Notes: a model not told the origin generated them from the letters alone. DNA of 64,000 bases from CAVTWY01 sp963738615 (GCA_963738615.1 CAVTXI010000015.1:1-64000); one strand, 5' to 3'. Counted from the stretch's first letter, positions 53,650-63,664 are shown. Program-made: numbers and translations.

Positions 53650-56267
53650 CCCAACCGTGCCGTCGATCGCGAGCAGCTGCAGGGCCTGCAGCAACGCCTG
53701 GCCGACGTCGCGACACGCAAGAGCCAGGCGTTGATGCACCTGAGCGCCGAGCCGACGCTCGGGCTGTCGATGCACGATGCGCTGCTCGCCGAGCTACCGC
53801 AGCATCGCGCATCTCGAGGCCACATCGCCGCCTGGACTGCCGACGCGCAGCCGTCGCGGCCGTGCCGGCCCAGGAACGGCTGCGCGGCTGGCTTCAAGAC
53901 CATCATGCCGATCTCGAGCTGTCGACGGCGATGGGGCATCACCGGGTCGGCGACAGTGCCGCATGCGCACGCCACCTCGCGAACTACCTCGATTTGTCAG
54001 CGGGCACACGCGTCCCGTCGCGCGCCACCGCGCTCGATCTGCTGGCACGGCTGGAGCTCGAGGCTGGCAGGCCCGACCGGGCACGCGATCACGCGCTGCA
54101 GCTCGACGTTCGAGGCCCGCCACTGGACACTGCCTGCCTCGTGGCGGGACTTGGTTGCCGAAGGCGATGAGGACGAGCAGGCGCGCCTTGCCTGGCGCAA
54201 TATCGCGGCGGCCCACCGCCGCTGGCCGAGCCCTTTGGCCAAGGCCGGTCAGGCTTTCGTCGAGTCGAGCCGCGAGGCCCAGGCTTTCGCCGAACGCGCG
54301 GGTGCCGACGACATGGTTCGACTGCTCTGGTGGGCACGTGCCACCTACGAGCTGACGTGGGACGCCAGCGGCAGCCGACTCGACCAGGCCGAAGCAGCAC
54401 TGCGAAGACCGCGCCCCAGGCGGTACGCGGGCAGCCCGACTTCAAGCAGCGGCGTGCAGGCGCGCGCGCAGGTCTGGACCGGCCGCACGCCAGCGCGCCC
54501 TGCCCCGGCTCGAGCAGCGCTGGCCACGGTGTGGTCGTAGAGCACTGCTGCGACCGGTCGCTGCATCTTGACTTGGCCGAGCTGCACGCAGCCGGTGGCG
54601 AGCACACCCAGGCGCTGCGCCACGCCGATCTCGCCGTCAGTGCCGCCCGCGACATGCGTCGGCGACGGTGCTGCGGCAATGCCTCGAGCGCCGTCGTGGC
54701 ATCCGGCGCGGCAGCGGTGATCGCGAGGCGATCGAAGCCGCGTTGTCCGAACTGCGGCCGAGCACGGCGACGGCGAACCCTGAGCGACACGGCCACGCGC
54801 CTGCAAACGCAAGCATGGCTGCTGTTGTCGTTGAAGCGACACGACGAGGCACTGGCGAGTCTGGCGCGGCTCGCGGCGCTGCCGACGGCAGCCTTGAACA
54901 TGGCCGCGGTGACGCAAGCGAGCATCGCGGGCCTTCGCGCGGGGATCCTGCGCGATGCCGGTCGCGTCGCCGACGCAGTGTCGGTACTCGTGGCCGCGGG
55001 CGAGGCATTGGCACCCACGGCGGACGACGACCCATGGCGCGACCGCGACGTGCAGTGGCGCACGCTGGCGTTCGGTGCCGCGTTGAATCTCGCTGAATTG
55101 GGTCGCATCGACGAAGCATTGACGTGGAGCGAACGTGGTCACCGGCACACCTGGGCGCGCGCCCTCCGGCGCCATGGGCGCGGCAACGCTGCGATCGATA
55201 TTCCGGCGACGCGCCGGGAACTGGCACAGCAAGGCTGCGCGCTGGTCGTACCGATGGCGGGAACGCGTCGCACGAACGTCGTCGTGGTGCCCGCCGAGGT
55301 CGTGAACCAACAGTTCGACAGATCGACGCCGGTCGCGGCGACTGGCACCGACGCTTCGCCATGCTCGAGGCTGGAGCCGCACAGTGGAACCCCTGCTTCC
55401 TCGAGAACATCGAGACCTTCTCGGCATGGCTCGGGCGGAGCCTGGACACGCTGAGCTGGCGCGCGCCGAATCGTCGTCGTCCCCGAAGGCGTTTTCGCGC
55501 TCGTTCCTGGCGGGTCACTGGCGGGAGGCGAGCGGCTGGCTCAGGGGTTGCCATGGTGATGGGCCTTTCGCGAATCGAGCGGCGGACAAGAACCACACGG
55601 CGCGATGAAGCTGTTGAGCGTCGGCGCCGGCACCACGGGCGCGCCACCCGACCTGCACGACTTCTCGGCCATGGCCGAGGACATTGCCAAGCACTATGCC
55701 CACGGCTCAGCCATCGGGATCCGCAACGCGTCGCGCCAGGACTTCCTCGATCGCGCGCCAGCCCACGACGTGTTGCACCTGAGCGTGCACGGAACCGTCC
55801 AGCGCGGTCGACTCGACCCGCTCGCCGCGTCGACCCTCGTCTTCGCCGATGGCATTGCACTGAGTGCGCGCCAATGGCTCGAAGCGTGGCCCGAGGGCGC
55901 GCGCCACGAGGCCGTGTTCCTGAACGCCTGCGTTTCCGGCGGCTACGGCGTTCGACCGCGACGCTGACGCGGGCGGATTCGTGAAAGCGTTCCTCGAGGC
56001 CGGTGCGCGCCAGCTCATGACGACGCTTCCTTATGTCGACCCGCGCGAAGCCCAGGCCACGCCGTCGCCTTCTATCGCGCGTGGGTTCCGGGCGTGGACG
56101 TGGCCACAGCGCTGCAACGCGCGCAACTCGCGCGTATCGCCGAAGGTGCTGCGCCGGACGCCTGGGCCACCCACGCGGCCATCGCCGCTGGATACGCCGG
56201 TCAACCGCTCGACGAGGGCCGGAACCGCATCACCCCAGCCTGCGTACCCTCGCCACGCGACGGTTGA
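53650..56267 (+). pseudogene. TPR-CHAT peptidase gene, multiply frameshifted
   Basis: A caspase-like CHAT protein can be pieced together across all three frames. TPR-like helices run from about 53690 to 55180 (RLADVATRKSQALMHLSAEP; ACARHLANYLDLSAGTRVPS; TATRLQTQAWLLLSLKRHDE; LNLAELGRIDEALTWSERGH). The CHAT domain begins near 55190 (GCALVVPMAGTRRTNVVVVP). It has the catalytic His in DVLHLSVHG (codon at 55788) and Cys in AVFLNACVSGGYG (codon at 55929). The end is AVAFYRAWVPGVDVATALQR to TGA 56265-56267. At least eight shifts occur. CHAT peptidases act in signalling and anti-phage suicide systems; this copy appears non-functional as written. Confidence 0.65.
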
Positions 56268-56282
56268 GACCACGCGACCACA

Positions 56283-56760
56283 TCACTCGCCAACGTTCGA
56301 CGACCGCAGCCACTTCGCGAGGCGCACGCCGTCGATGGCGCTTGCGTACATGCGCCGCTCGAGCACCTGCTCGTGGTAGCCGTGTTCGTTGTAGAAGCAT
56401 CGCGCCGCACGTTCTCGTGGCGCGCTTCGACCACGATGCGGCGGAATCCCGGCGGCACGGGCAGCGGCCTTCGAGCCAGCGCAAGATGTCGCTGCCGATG
56501 CCTTGGCGCTGATGCGCTGTGGCGACGGCAAAGAGCAGCAGATGCGCATCCTCGTCGGCGTACTTCATGATGCCGAAACCGACAAGCGCCGCTTCTCTGC
56601 GCACCACCGCGACGTTCGTGTCCGGGTCACGAATCGCCCTCGCGACGCGCGCGGGTCGCCAGCGCCACTCGAACCCGTACTCGATGAGATCGCGAGACAA
56701 GACCGCGATGGCCGTCGCGTCGTCGGGTCTGGCGAGACAGACGGGGGGATCAGCGGTCAC
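56283..56760 (-). pseudogene. GNAT-family N-acetyltransferase, frameshifted
   Basis: An acetyl-CoA-dependent transferase. The start is GTG at 56760 (VTADPPVCLARPDDATAIAV), overlapping the end of the preceding gene. The core has VGFGIMKYADEDAHLLLFAV and the CoA pyrophosphate-binding loop ATAHQRQGIGSDILRWLEGR (the Q/RxxGxG/A motif). Frame changes near 56470 and 56400 lead through RRIVVEARHENVRRDA to CFYNEHGYHEQVLERRMYAS, which holds the usual FYNEHGY end. The substrate is not predictable; the order of domains resembles ribosomal-protein acetyltransferase RimI-like enzymes. Confidence 0.7.
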
Positions 56761-57268
56761 GCAGATTCCTGCTCGCGGCGCGCAGCAGCAGCCGCGAGTA
56801 CAGCCGGTGGAACCCCAGCAGCAGATCGAACTGCCAGCCCATGCTGGGCTTGGCCCCATGCGCGCCCGGGCGCGCCACGACGGCGGAACCGAAGTAAAGC
56901 AGCGTGCCCGCCGGATGAGACGCAGACTGAGCCGGGGACGCCATGAGCCAGGACCTCGTTCGCCCGGTCATATCCGCGAGCAGCAACTCATGAGCGGACT
57001 GTTGCTCCACTCGCCAAGCCGAAAAGGCCCCAACCTCACCGGCCGCGAGATGCTGCGCGTCGCGATCGGACGCAGGCTTCGATGCCAAATACTGCAGCAG
57101 CATCCGCTCGACCTTGAACAGCGTCGATGTGTAGAAGGCCTCGATGAACATGGCTTGCGTAACCGTTGCGCGCACCTCGGTGACATAGCAGTCCGCGAAG
57201 CCAGGGCCGTCCTTGTACACCCGAAGCAGCGACGTTAGCGGGACTTCGCAGGGGCGGATGTGAGCCAT
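56750..57268 (-). CDS. Hypothetical protein, 172 aa
   Basis: I do not recognise a named family. ATG at 57268 gives MAHIRPCEVPLTSLLRVYKD. Conserved-looking parts are ATVTQAMFIEAFYTSTLFKV, VGAFSAWRVEQQSAHELLLA, GTLLYFGSAVVARPGA and LLLGFHRLYSRLLLRAA. The pattern, with a helix-rich start and an antiparallel end of FG/W residues, resembles uncharacterised proteins of SRPBCC or DUF2867-like type, but that is a guess. It overlaps the acetyltransferase start by 11 bp and follows the MfnE-like gene by 19 bp, so it is in the same minus-strand operon. Confidence 0.68.
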   Translation of the reverse strand: MAHIRPCEVPLTSLLRVYKDGPGFADCYVTEVRATVTQAMFIEAFYTSTLFKVERMLLQYLASKPASDRDAQHLAAGEVGAFSAWRVEQQSAHELLLADMTGRTRSWLMASPAQSASHPAGTLLYFGSAVVARPGAHGAKPSMGWQFDLLLGFHRLYSRLLLRAASRNLRDR

Positions 57269-57287
57269 GGTGAACCTATAGAACCCG

Positions 57288-57914
57288 CTACCGCAAGCGT
57301 TGTCGTCGAATCTGCGGCGTGGCACCAACCTCACTCACCCCCAACAGCCGCTGCCGCAGATCCTCGAGCGCATCGTCAGTTACCACGTCGATTTCGAAGT
57401 CGGCGTCGCGCGCCCACAGTGCGAAGCGTGCGTCCAGCACACCGTCATGCACCAGCGCGGGCAAGCCGTGCCCACGCTCGACGTGGCAAGACTTCACCAC
57501 CACCAGCCGTTCGGCGTGCAGACCCTTAGCCAGGTGCAGCGCGAGGCTGTCGCTGGTGACTTCCCATGTGGTGGTGTCGTCCAGCCGCTCGCGCAGCGCG
57601 GCGTAGGGCATCCACAGCGCGGTCTGGCCGCGGCGCAGCACGCCGCGGATCTCGTCTTCGGTGATTGCCGTCACCAACCGCGGCTCGAGCGCGCGCAGCA
57701 GGTAGGCACTTTGCACCATCGCCAACACGGCCATGTTGTGAGCGGCAACCTCGTCGATGCGCCACTGCGTCTGCACCTCGCGGGCCACGTCGGCAAAACC
57801 ACCGCCACCAGCAACGATCGCGACACGTCCGCCGCCCAGGTCGGCGAGTGCACGCAGCCACGCGACAAGCCGTGGGTTCGCGTTGAGACTGCCGCCGAGC
57901 TTGACGACCCACAT
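57288..57914 (-). CDS. Amino-acid-kinase-family protein, MfnE-like
   Basis: 208 residues. WVVKLGGSLNANPRLVAWLR is the phosphate-binding opening, RVAIVAGGGGFADVAREVQT the glycine-rich loop, WEVTSDSLALHLAKGLHAER the substrate/Mg part, and LVVVKSCHVERG the last ATP-site strand. In archaea MfnE phosphorylates the aminomethylfuran phosphate during methanofuran synthesis, and bacterial homologues are standard members of H4MPT clusters. It begins 3 bp after the MfnF-like gene. It could also be called a uridylate/aspartate kinase homologue. Confidence 0.85.
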   Translation of the reverse strand: MWVVKLGGSLNANPRLVAWLRALADLGGGRVAIVAGGGGFADVAREVQTQWRIDEVAAHNMAVLAMVQSAYLLRALEPRLVTAITEDEIRGVLRRGQTALWMPYAALRERLDDTTTWEVTSDSLALHLAKGLHAERLVVVKSCHVERGHGLPALVHDGVLDARFALWARDADFEIDVVTDDALEDLRQRLLGVSEVGATPQIRRQRLR

Positions 57915-57917
57915 GGT

Positions 57918-59141
57918 TCAAGCCCGGTCAACAGCCACTGGTTGGGCCCGCGGATGCACGATGGACGATTGCAACGACTGTGCCGACTGTGCCGACTGTG
58001 CCGACTGCGCCGACTGCGAAGCCAGCAGGGCCACCGCCACCGCCGGTGCGGCCACCTGCGCCCAGCGCGCCACGGTCGACGACGCTGACGAAGCCGCTGC
58101 GCCGGGCACAAGGTCAGCAAAGCGCAGCACCGGCCGGCGCAACGCACGCCCCAACGCTTCGGCCAAGAAGTCACCGCATCCGGCGCTGACCACGGGCGCG
58201 TCGGCAGCGAGCGCGTGGCGTTCGACCACACGCTGCATCTGACCGGCGATTTCGTGGCACTGAATGCGCCGCCAGGCTTGGGCCAGCAAAAGCCAGGCAC
58301 CTTCGTCGGCGTCCGCAGCGTCGCGGCCGATCATGCGGGCCAGGCGCTGGCGGGTGGCGTTTATGTCTTTCGGCTGACCATCGGCGCTGGGCTGCTGGTC
58401 GTGTTCGGGCTCGAGCTCCTGCGTCAGGCGGTACACGTCAGCCGTGGTGGCGAAATACTCGTTCATCACGTTCACCGTGTGCCCGCCGAACGGCACACGC
58501 GGTGCCAACGCGCACAGCGGCGTTCGCACCACGCCCTGATAGACCAGCGAGCCGTCCGCCAGCCGGGCGCCATCGTCATAGACGAGTGAACCGTCGGCCA
58601 CGCGCACGGCGTCGTCGTCACAACCGGCGCATGCCGAACCTTCGCGCACGGCGATCAGGTCGGTGGTGGTGCTGCCGATGTCGACCAGCAACGCCTCGGG
58701 CAATCGGCTCGCGACCCACGACGCGGTGGCGCGCCAGTTGGCCGATGCCAGCTCGCGCCACAAGCGCGCGGCTTCATGCGGTGCGACCCACGGTCCTTGC
58801 GCCACACCACCCAGTTGCGGCACGCCCGTGTAGAGCACAAGCTGCGGCCCCAGCGCTTCGGCCAACTGCGCCGCCAGTTCACGCACGCCCGTCGCGCGGT
58901 CGGGGAACAGGTCGACCATCTCGCCCGTCATCGTCGCCGCGTGCCGCGTGTGCGCGGAACCGACGGCGTCGGGCCATCGGGCGCGGGCCGCGTCGAGCGC
59001 CTGCTGAAGCTGGTCGATCCCCTTCCACAAAGGACATGGCCACTGCGCCACGTCGACGACATCATGGGCCACCACCAAGCACGCCTTGAGGTGCGCGCCG
59101 CCCACGTCCCAACCGATCCATGTGGACGAGTCTGCGATCAT
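57918..59141 (-). CDS. H4MPT-linked ASKHA/hydantoinase-like protein, MfnF-like
   Basis: 407 residues. The actin-like ATPase motifs are STWIGWDVGGAHLKACLVVA (phosphate 1) and EALLVDIGSTTTDLIAVREG (phosphate 2). The C-terminal half includes NEYFATTADVYRLTQELEPE and APVVSAGCGDFLAEALGRAL. Homologues are the H4MPT-linked C1-transfer-pathway proteins; archaeal MfnF couples the furan to the tyramine-glutamate unit of methanofuran. The C-terminus ends in a repetitive SQSAQSAQSAQSAQSLQSS tail encoded by a 9-bp tandem repeat, not expected for the family. ATG at 59141 is divergent from the HisA-like gene, 46 bp away. Confidence 0.87.
   Translation of the reverse strand: MIADSSTWIGWDVGGAHLKACLVVAHDVVDVAQWPCPLWKGIDQLQQALDAARARWPDAVGSAHTRHAATMTGEMVDLFPDRATGVRELAAQLAEALGPQLVLYTGVPQLGGVAQGPWVAPHEAARLWRELASANWRATASWVASRLPEALLVDIGSTTTDLIAVREGSACAGCDDDAVRVADGSLVYDDGARLADGSLVYQGVVRTPLCALAPRVPFGGHTVNVMNEYFATTADVYRLTQELEPEHDQQPSADGQPKDINATRQRLARMIGRDAADADEGAWLLLAQAWRRIQCHEIAGQMQRVVERHALAADAPVVSAGCGDFLAEALGRALRRPVLRFADLVPGAAASSASSTVARWAQVAAPAVAVALLASQSAQSAQSAQSAQSLQSSIVHPRAQPVAVDRA
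57976..58017. repeat. 9-bp tandem repeat in the 3' end of the MfnF-like gene
   Basis: Units gactgtgcc (three copies, from 57976), gactgcgcc and a partial gactgc. On the minus strand they encode a Ser-Ala-Gln repeat near the C-terminus of the protein. Confidence 0.85.
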
Positions 59142-59187
59142 CGCGGCGCCTTCTGTGTGGTCATGCTGTTCTCATGTTGTCGTCATC

Positions 59188-59934
59188 GTGGACCGATCCA
59201 ACCCCGTACGTGTCATCCCCGTCATCGACCTGATGGACGGTTTGGTCGTGCGCGCGCAGCGGGGTGACCGCGCGTCGTACCGGCCGATCGTGACACCGTT
59301 GGCCGACGGCAGCGACCCGGTTGACATCGCGCGCGCGCTGTTGGCGCGATGTCCGACGCCGCCGGGCGAAGCGCCGCTGCTGTACGTGGCTGACCTCGAC
59401 GCGCTGACGGGGCAGGGGATGCAGCTCGACGCCATCACCCGCCTGATCGATGCGCTGCCTTCGCTGGTGCTTTGGCTCGACGCGGGCTTCGACGGGCCTG
59501 CTCAGGCGGCACAGGTGCGTGCCACGTTCGGCGCCGGGCGGGTGCAGCCGGTGATCGCGAGCGAATCGCTGGCTGGCGTGCGCGCGCTCGAAGCGCTGGG
59601 CGTCAACGACCACGCGATCCTGTCGCTCGACTCGCGCCTGTCGACACCGATGGACCCGGCCGGCGTGTGGCAGCGCCCGGACCTGTGGCCAGCGACGGTG
59701 ATCGTGATGACGCTCGACCGCGTGGGCGCCGATGCCGGCCCTGACGTCGACGCGCTGCCCGCGCTTGCGGCGCGTGCACCGCACGTGCGCCGCTGGGTCG
59801 GTGCCGGGGGTTTGCGTCATAGCGGCGACCTGACCGCGGCAGGTCGAGCTGGCGCGCACGCCTGGCTTGTGGCGAGCGCGCTGCATGACGGCAGGCTCGA
59901 CCCGCGCACACCCAACCCGGGCATCGAACCATGA
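59188..59934 (+). CDS. HisA/HisF-like TIM-barrel protein of the H4MPT cluster
   Basis: 248 residues. VRVIPVIDLMDGLVVRAQRG has the conserved catalytic Asp of HisA in the first strand. Others are LLYVADLDALTGQGMQLDAI (second HisA-type Asp), GRVQPVIASESLAGVRALEA and RRWVGAGGLRHSGDLTAAGR, a phosphate-binding loop. These homologues occur in methylotroph H4MPT operons apart from histidine genes and are thought to act on a phosphoribosyl or furan precursor. The start is GTG at 59188. It overlaps the next ORF by four bases (ATGA). Confidence 0.82.
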   Translation: MDRSNPVRVIPVIDLMDGLVVRAQRGDRASYRPIVTPLADGSDPVDIARALLARCPTPPGEAPLLYVADLDALTGQGMQLDAITRLIDALPSLVLWLDAGFDGPAQAAQVRATFGAGRVQPVIASESLAGVRALEALGVNDHAILSLDSRLSTPMDPAGVWQRPDLWPATVIVMTLDRVGADAGPDVDALPALAARAPHVRRWVGAGGLRHSGDLTAAGRAGAHAWLVASALHDGRLDPRTPNPGIEP

Positions 59935-60164
59935 TGCGGCGAGCGGGCGGACAAGCAGCGGAATTTCACAGGGCGCGTCCACTCACGATCCGTGCCACCG
60001 CCGTGCGCCGACCCGCGCGAAACATAGTGTCCCGGTTGCACGCGCGGCGCGGCGCATCGGCGGCGACACACTGGCCCATCGCCAGCGACACGGCGAACGT
60101 AGTGCCACGCTCATCGATGTCGACGCCGCGTGGCACGTGCCTTGCGGGCGAGGCCATTCGATGA
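59931..60164 (+). CDS. Small Arg/Ala-rich ORF between hisA-like and fhcB, doubtful
   Basis: A 77-codon frame with ATGA overlaps at both ends: its ATG overlaps the HisA-like stop and its TGA overlaps the fhcB start. That layout argues for translation. The product, MMRRAGGQAAEFHRARPLTI and onward, is rich in Arg, Ala and Thr and has no recognisable domain. The other frames give AWHVPCGRGHSM and RNFTGRVHSRSVPPPCADPR, so it may be a real gene read in the wrong frame after an indel. Low confidence. Confidence 0.35.
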   Translation: MMRRAGGQAAEFHRARPLTIRATAVRRPARNIVSRLHARRGASAATHWPIASDTANVVPRSSMSTPRGTCLAGEAIR

Positions 60165-61394
60165 CTGTTGCCGCGATCGATCCACCGGCCTGGACCTGTC
60201 CGTTCTGCGCACTGTTGTGTGAAGGCTTCGCGGGGCCCGTGCAAGGCGCGGCGCGCTGTGTGCGCGCACGCGAGCGGCTCGAGGCACTGGGTATGCACGC
60301 AGATGCACCACCCGCCAATGCTGGCGCGCGCGTGACGCAGGCCATCGCCGAAGCCGCATCCAGGCTCGCGACGTGGCGCCAGCCGCTCTTCGGCGGCATG
60401 GGTACCGACGTGGCCGGCGCACGCGCGTTGTTCCGTCTGGCCGCACGCACCGGCGCGATCTGCGACCACGCCGACGGTGACGCGCTGATGCGCGGCGTTC
60501 GTGCCGTGCAGGACCGCGGCCAGTACATCGCGACGCTTGAGTGAGGTTCACGCACGCGCGCACACGATCGTCTTCGTCGGCACCGACGGGGTGACGCGTT
60601 ACCCGCGGCTTGTCGAGCGCTTCGGCCTCGACCACGACAGAGACGACGGCCCTTGCCGCAAGGTGGTCTTTCTTGGTGTGCCGCCGCCGGCCGCGATGCA
60701 AACCCGCGCGGCGACGCAGCATCTGCCCGCCAGCGGCGATCTGTTGGCTGACGTGCAACAACTGGCGGCGTGGGTCGCACGCAAGCCCTCATCACGCCCT
60801 GCATCGGCCGACGCAACGCTCGCGTCGCTGGCCGACGAGTTGCTCGCGAGTCCTTACGCGGTGTTGGTCTGGGAAGGCGGCGCGCTGCCAGCGCACGGCG
60901 CGCTGATCGTCGAGCGACTGAACAGCATCGTCGGCACGCTGAACCAGACGACGCGCGCCGCGACCTTTGGCCTTGGCGGCAACGACGGCGCAGCCAGCGT
61001 GAACCAGACCTTCACGTGGTTGACCGGCTTGCCGCTGCGCACGCGCGTGTCTCAGGCGCGTGGTCTCGAGCATGACCCGCATCGCTTCGGCACATCACAA
61101 CTGCTGGCCGATGCAGCGGTTGATGGTGTGCTGTGGGTGCACAGCTTCGACGCCACGCGTGTACCACCTGCAACCGCGCTGCCGCGCATCGTGCTCGGGC
61201 CGCCCGCGATGGCGGCGAAGCTCGATGCGAACGACATCTTCATCCCCGTCGCCACGCCGGGCCTGAACGCCGACGCCCATCTGTTCCGCACCGACGGCCC
61301 TGTGATGCTTCATCTTCACGCCGCTCGAGACGACGGCCTGATGACGGTGGCCCAGGTCGCCACCGATCTGTTGCGCGCAATGGAGTCAGATTGA
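60161..61394 (+). CDS. fhcB: Formyltransferase/hydrolase complex subunit B, one frameshift
   Basis: FhcB is the homologue of the FwdB subunit of archaeal formylmethanofuran dehydrogenase, part of the FhcABCD complex that turns formyl-H4MPT into formate. The N-terminus has WTCPFCALLCEGFAGPVQGA (CxxC-x3-C, the iron-sulfur site of archaeal FwdB), then PLFGGMGTDVAGARALFRLA. At about 60540 the frame changes: DRGQYIATL stops, while another frame continues SEVHARAHTIVFVGTDGVTR. The remainder includes NSIVGTLNQTTRAATFGLGG and NDGAASVNQTFTWLTGLPL to TGA 61392-61394. Otherwise intact at about 410 residues, so a single-base error is the likelier explanation. Confidence 0.88.
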
Positions 61395-63074
61395 TGACCA
61401 CGCTGCGCATCAAGGGCGGCAAGGTCGTCGACCCGCTGCACGCAGCGAACGGTGCGGTCCGTGACATCGGCATCCGCGACGGTCGCATCGTCGCGCTCGA
61501 CGCGCGTGAAACCGTCGACCACGCCATCGACGCAAGCGGCTGCGTCGTGCTAGCCGGCGGCATCGACCTGCACTCGCACATCGGCGGCGGCAAGATGAAC
61601 CTTGCGCGGCTGCTGCTGCCCGAGGACCATCGCGCAGGCCTTGCGCCGTCGCCGCTGCCGAGCAACCCGCTCGAGCTGCCATCGTGCGGCACGTGCATAC
61701 CCGGCACGCTGGCGACCGGCTATCGCTATGCCGAGATGGGCTACACCGCGGCGTTCGAGCCGGCGATGGTGGCCGGCAACGCGCGCCACGCGCACATGGA
61801 GATGGGCGACGTGCCCATCCTCGACCACGGCGCGTACGTGATGCTCGGCAACGACGAGTTGTTCCTCGAGCTGCTGCACAAGAACGCGGGCGCCAACGCG
61901 ATGCGCGATTACGTGGCCGCAATGATCCACGCGACGAAGGCGATGGGCGTGAAGGTGGTGAACCCCGGCGGCATCTCGGCCTTCAAGTTCAACCAGCGCA
62001 AGCTCAACGTCGACGAGCAGCATGTGCATTGGCAAGTCACGCCGCGGCAGATCGTCGCGACGCTGTCGCAGGCAATCGACGAGCTGGGCCTGGCGCACCC
62101 GCTGCACATTCACGCCAGCAACCTCGGCGTGCCGGGCAACATCAAAAGCACGCTCGAAATCATCGATGCGCTCGAGGGCCGGCGCGCGCATCTCACGCAC
62201 GTGCAGTTCCACGTCTACGGCACCGACGGGCCGAAGAAGTTCTCGAGCGAAGCCGCCAAGCTAATCGACGCATTGAAGGCCAACCCCAACGTCAGCATCG
62301 ACGTGGGCCAGATCCTCTTTCAGCAGACCGTCACCGCATCAGGCGACACGATGCGTCAGCACGCCAACAGCGGCCTGGCCAACCCGCGCAAGTGGATCGG
62401 CGCCGACATCGAATGCGACGCTGGCTGCGGCGTGGTGCCCTTCCGCTATAAGCGAGCAGAGCTACGTCAACGCGCTGCAGTGGGCGATCGGCCTCGAGCT
62501 CTTCCTGCTGATGCCCGACCCGTGGCGCATCGTGCTGACCACCGACCACCCCAACGGCGCGCCCTTCACCAGCTACCCACACCTGATCCGGCTGCTGATG
62601 GACAAGGCGTTTCGCGACGAGCAACTCGCGAAGCTGCACCCCGATGTCGCGGCGAACTGCGCGCTGAAGGAGATGAAGCGCGAACTCACGCTCGACGACA
62701 TCGCGGTCATGACGCGCTGCGGCCCGGCCAAGCTTCTGGGCCTGCGCGACCGCGGCCACCTGGGCGAAGGCGCCGTCGCCGACGTTGCGATCTACCGCGA
62801 AGCCGCCAACCCAGAAGCCATGTTCACGCAGGCCGCGTGGGTGCTGAAGGACGGCGTGGTGGTCGTGAAGAACGGAGACATCGTCGCCACGCCCGCGGGC
62901 GGCGTGCACTTCGCGCAGCCTGGGTATGACGACGCCATCCACGATGTGATCGATCGCGGCCTGGGTCATGCGCGCGGCACGTTCAAGCGATACACGATGA
63001 TCGGGCGCGACGAGCTTTGCACCTGCGGGAATTTCGGGCGGCTGCTGCCCGCAGGCAGCGCCACACATCAATGA
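61394..63074 (+). CDS. fhcA: Formyltransferase/hydrolase complex subunit A, one frameshift
   Basis: FhcA is the amidohydrolase-type subunit (homologue of FwdA) that hydrolyses the formyl group to formate. The metal-site start is GIDLHSHIGGGKMNLARLLL. Further family parts are CGTCIPGTLATGYRYAEMGY, THVQFHVYGTDGPKKFSSEA, and the late IVLTTDHPNGAPFTSYPHLI with the Asp-His. The frame changes near 62450: VVPFRY continues as KEQSYVNALQWAIGLELF in another frame. The total of about 560 residues matches the family. The ATG overlaps the fhcB stop by one base (TGATG). Confidence 0.9.
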
Positions 63075-63093
63075 TCCGCGACAAGGTTGGCCC

Positions 63094-63660
63094 ATGACGC
63101 TTCTGCTCATCGGAGTCCTGCTCTTCGGCCTGCCGCATCTGGGGTCGATCATTGCGCCGAACGCGGCCCGAGGCCTCGAAAGGCAGATGGGGCAGAAGGC
63201 CTACAAAGGTGCTTATGCGCTGGCATCGCTGCTGGGCATCGTGCTGATGGCATGGGGCTACGCACGTGCGCGCGCCACCACGCCGCTGCTCTACGAGCCG
63301 TGGACGTCAGGGCGCCACGTCGTGCTGGCGATGATCTTGGTCGCCTTTATCCTGATCTTCTCGAACCAAAGCAAGGGCTACATCGCCAGGCTGACTCACC
63401 ACCCCTTTTCGCTCGGCATCGTGTTGTGGTCGACGGCGCACCTGCTGGCCAACGGTGAAGCGTCCGTGGTCTGGATCTTCGCCACCATGTTGGTCATCGG
63501 CCTTGCCGATGTCGTGTTCAGCCTGATGCGGGGCAAGCGGGCGACGCACGTGCCAACCTTGAAGGGCGACCTGCGCGGAGTTGCGGCTGGCGTGGGGCTG
63601 TATCTGGTGTTCGCGCTCGCCTTTCACCCCTATGTCGTCGGCATCAAAGTCATGCCGTGA
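63094..63660 (+). CDS. NnrU-family integral membrane protein
   Basis: 188 residues with about five to six membrane segments: LLIGVLLFGLPHLGSIIAPN, YALASLLGIVLMAWGYARAR, VVLAMILVAFILIFSNQSKG, HHPFSLGIVLWSTAHLLANG, VVWIFATMLVIGLADVVFSL and GVAAGVGLYLVFALAFHPYV. LPHLG near the start and HHPF-x(n)-W-x(2)-AHLL are typical NnrU signatures. NnrU is known from denitrification loci and is related to the heme-binding isoprenoid-desaturase-like membrane family. It is wedged between fhcA (19 bp) and fhcD (4 bp), an odd place. It may serve the respiratory chain that receives electrons from C1 oxidation. Confidence 0.87.
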   Translation: MTLLLIGVLLFGLPHLGSIIAPNAARGLERQMGQKAYKGAYALASLLGIVLMAWGYARARATTPLLYEPWTSGRHVVLAMILVAFILIFSNQSKGYIARLTHHPFSLGIVLWSTAHLLANGEASVVWIFATMLVIGLADVVFSLMRGKRATHVPTLKGDLRGVAAGVGLYLVFALAFHPYVVGIKVMP

Positions 63661-63664
63661 CGTC

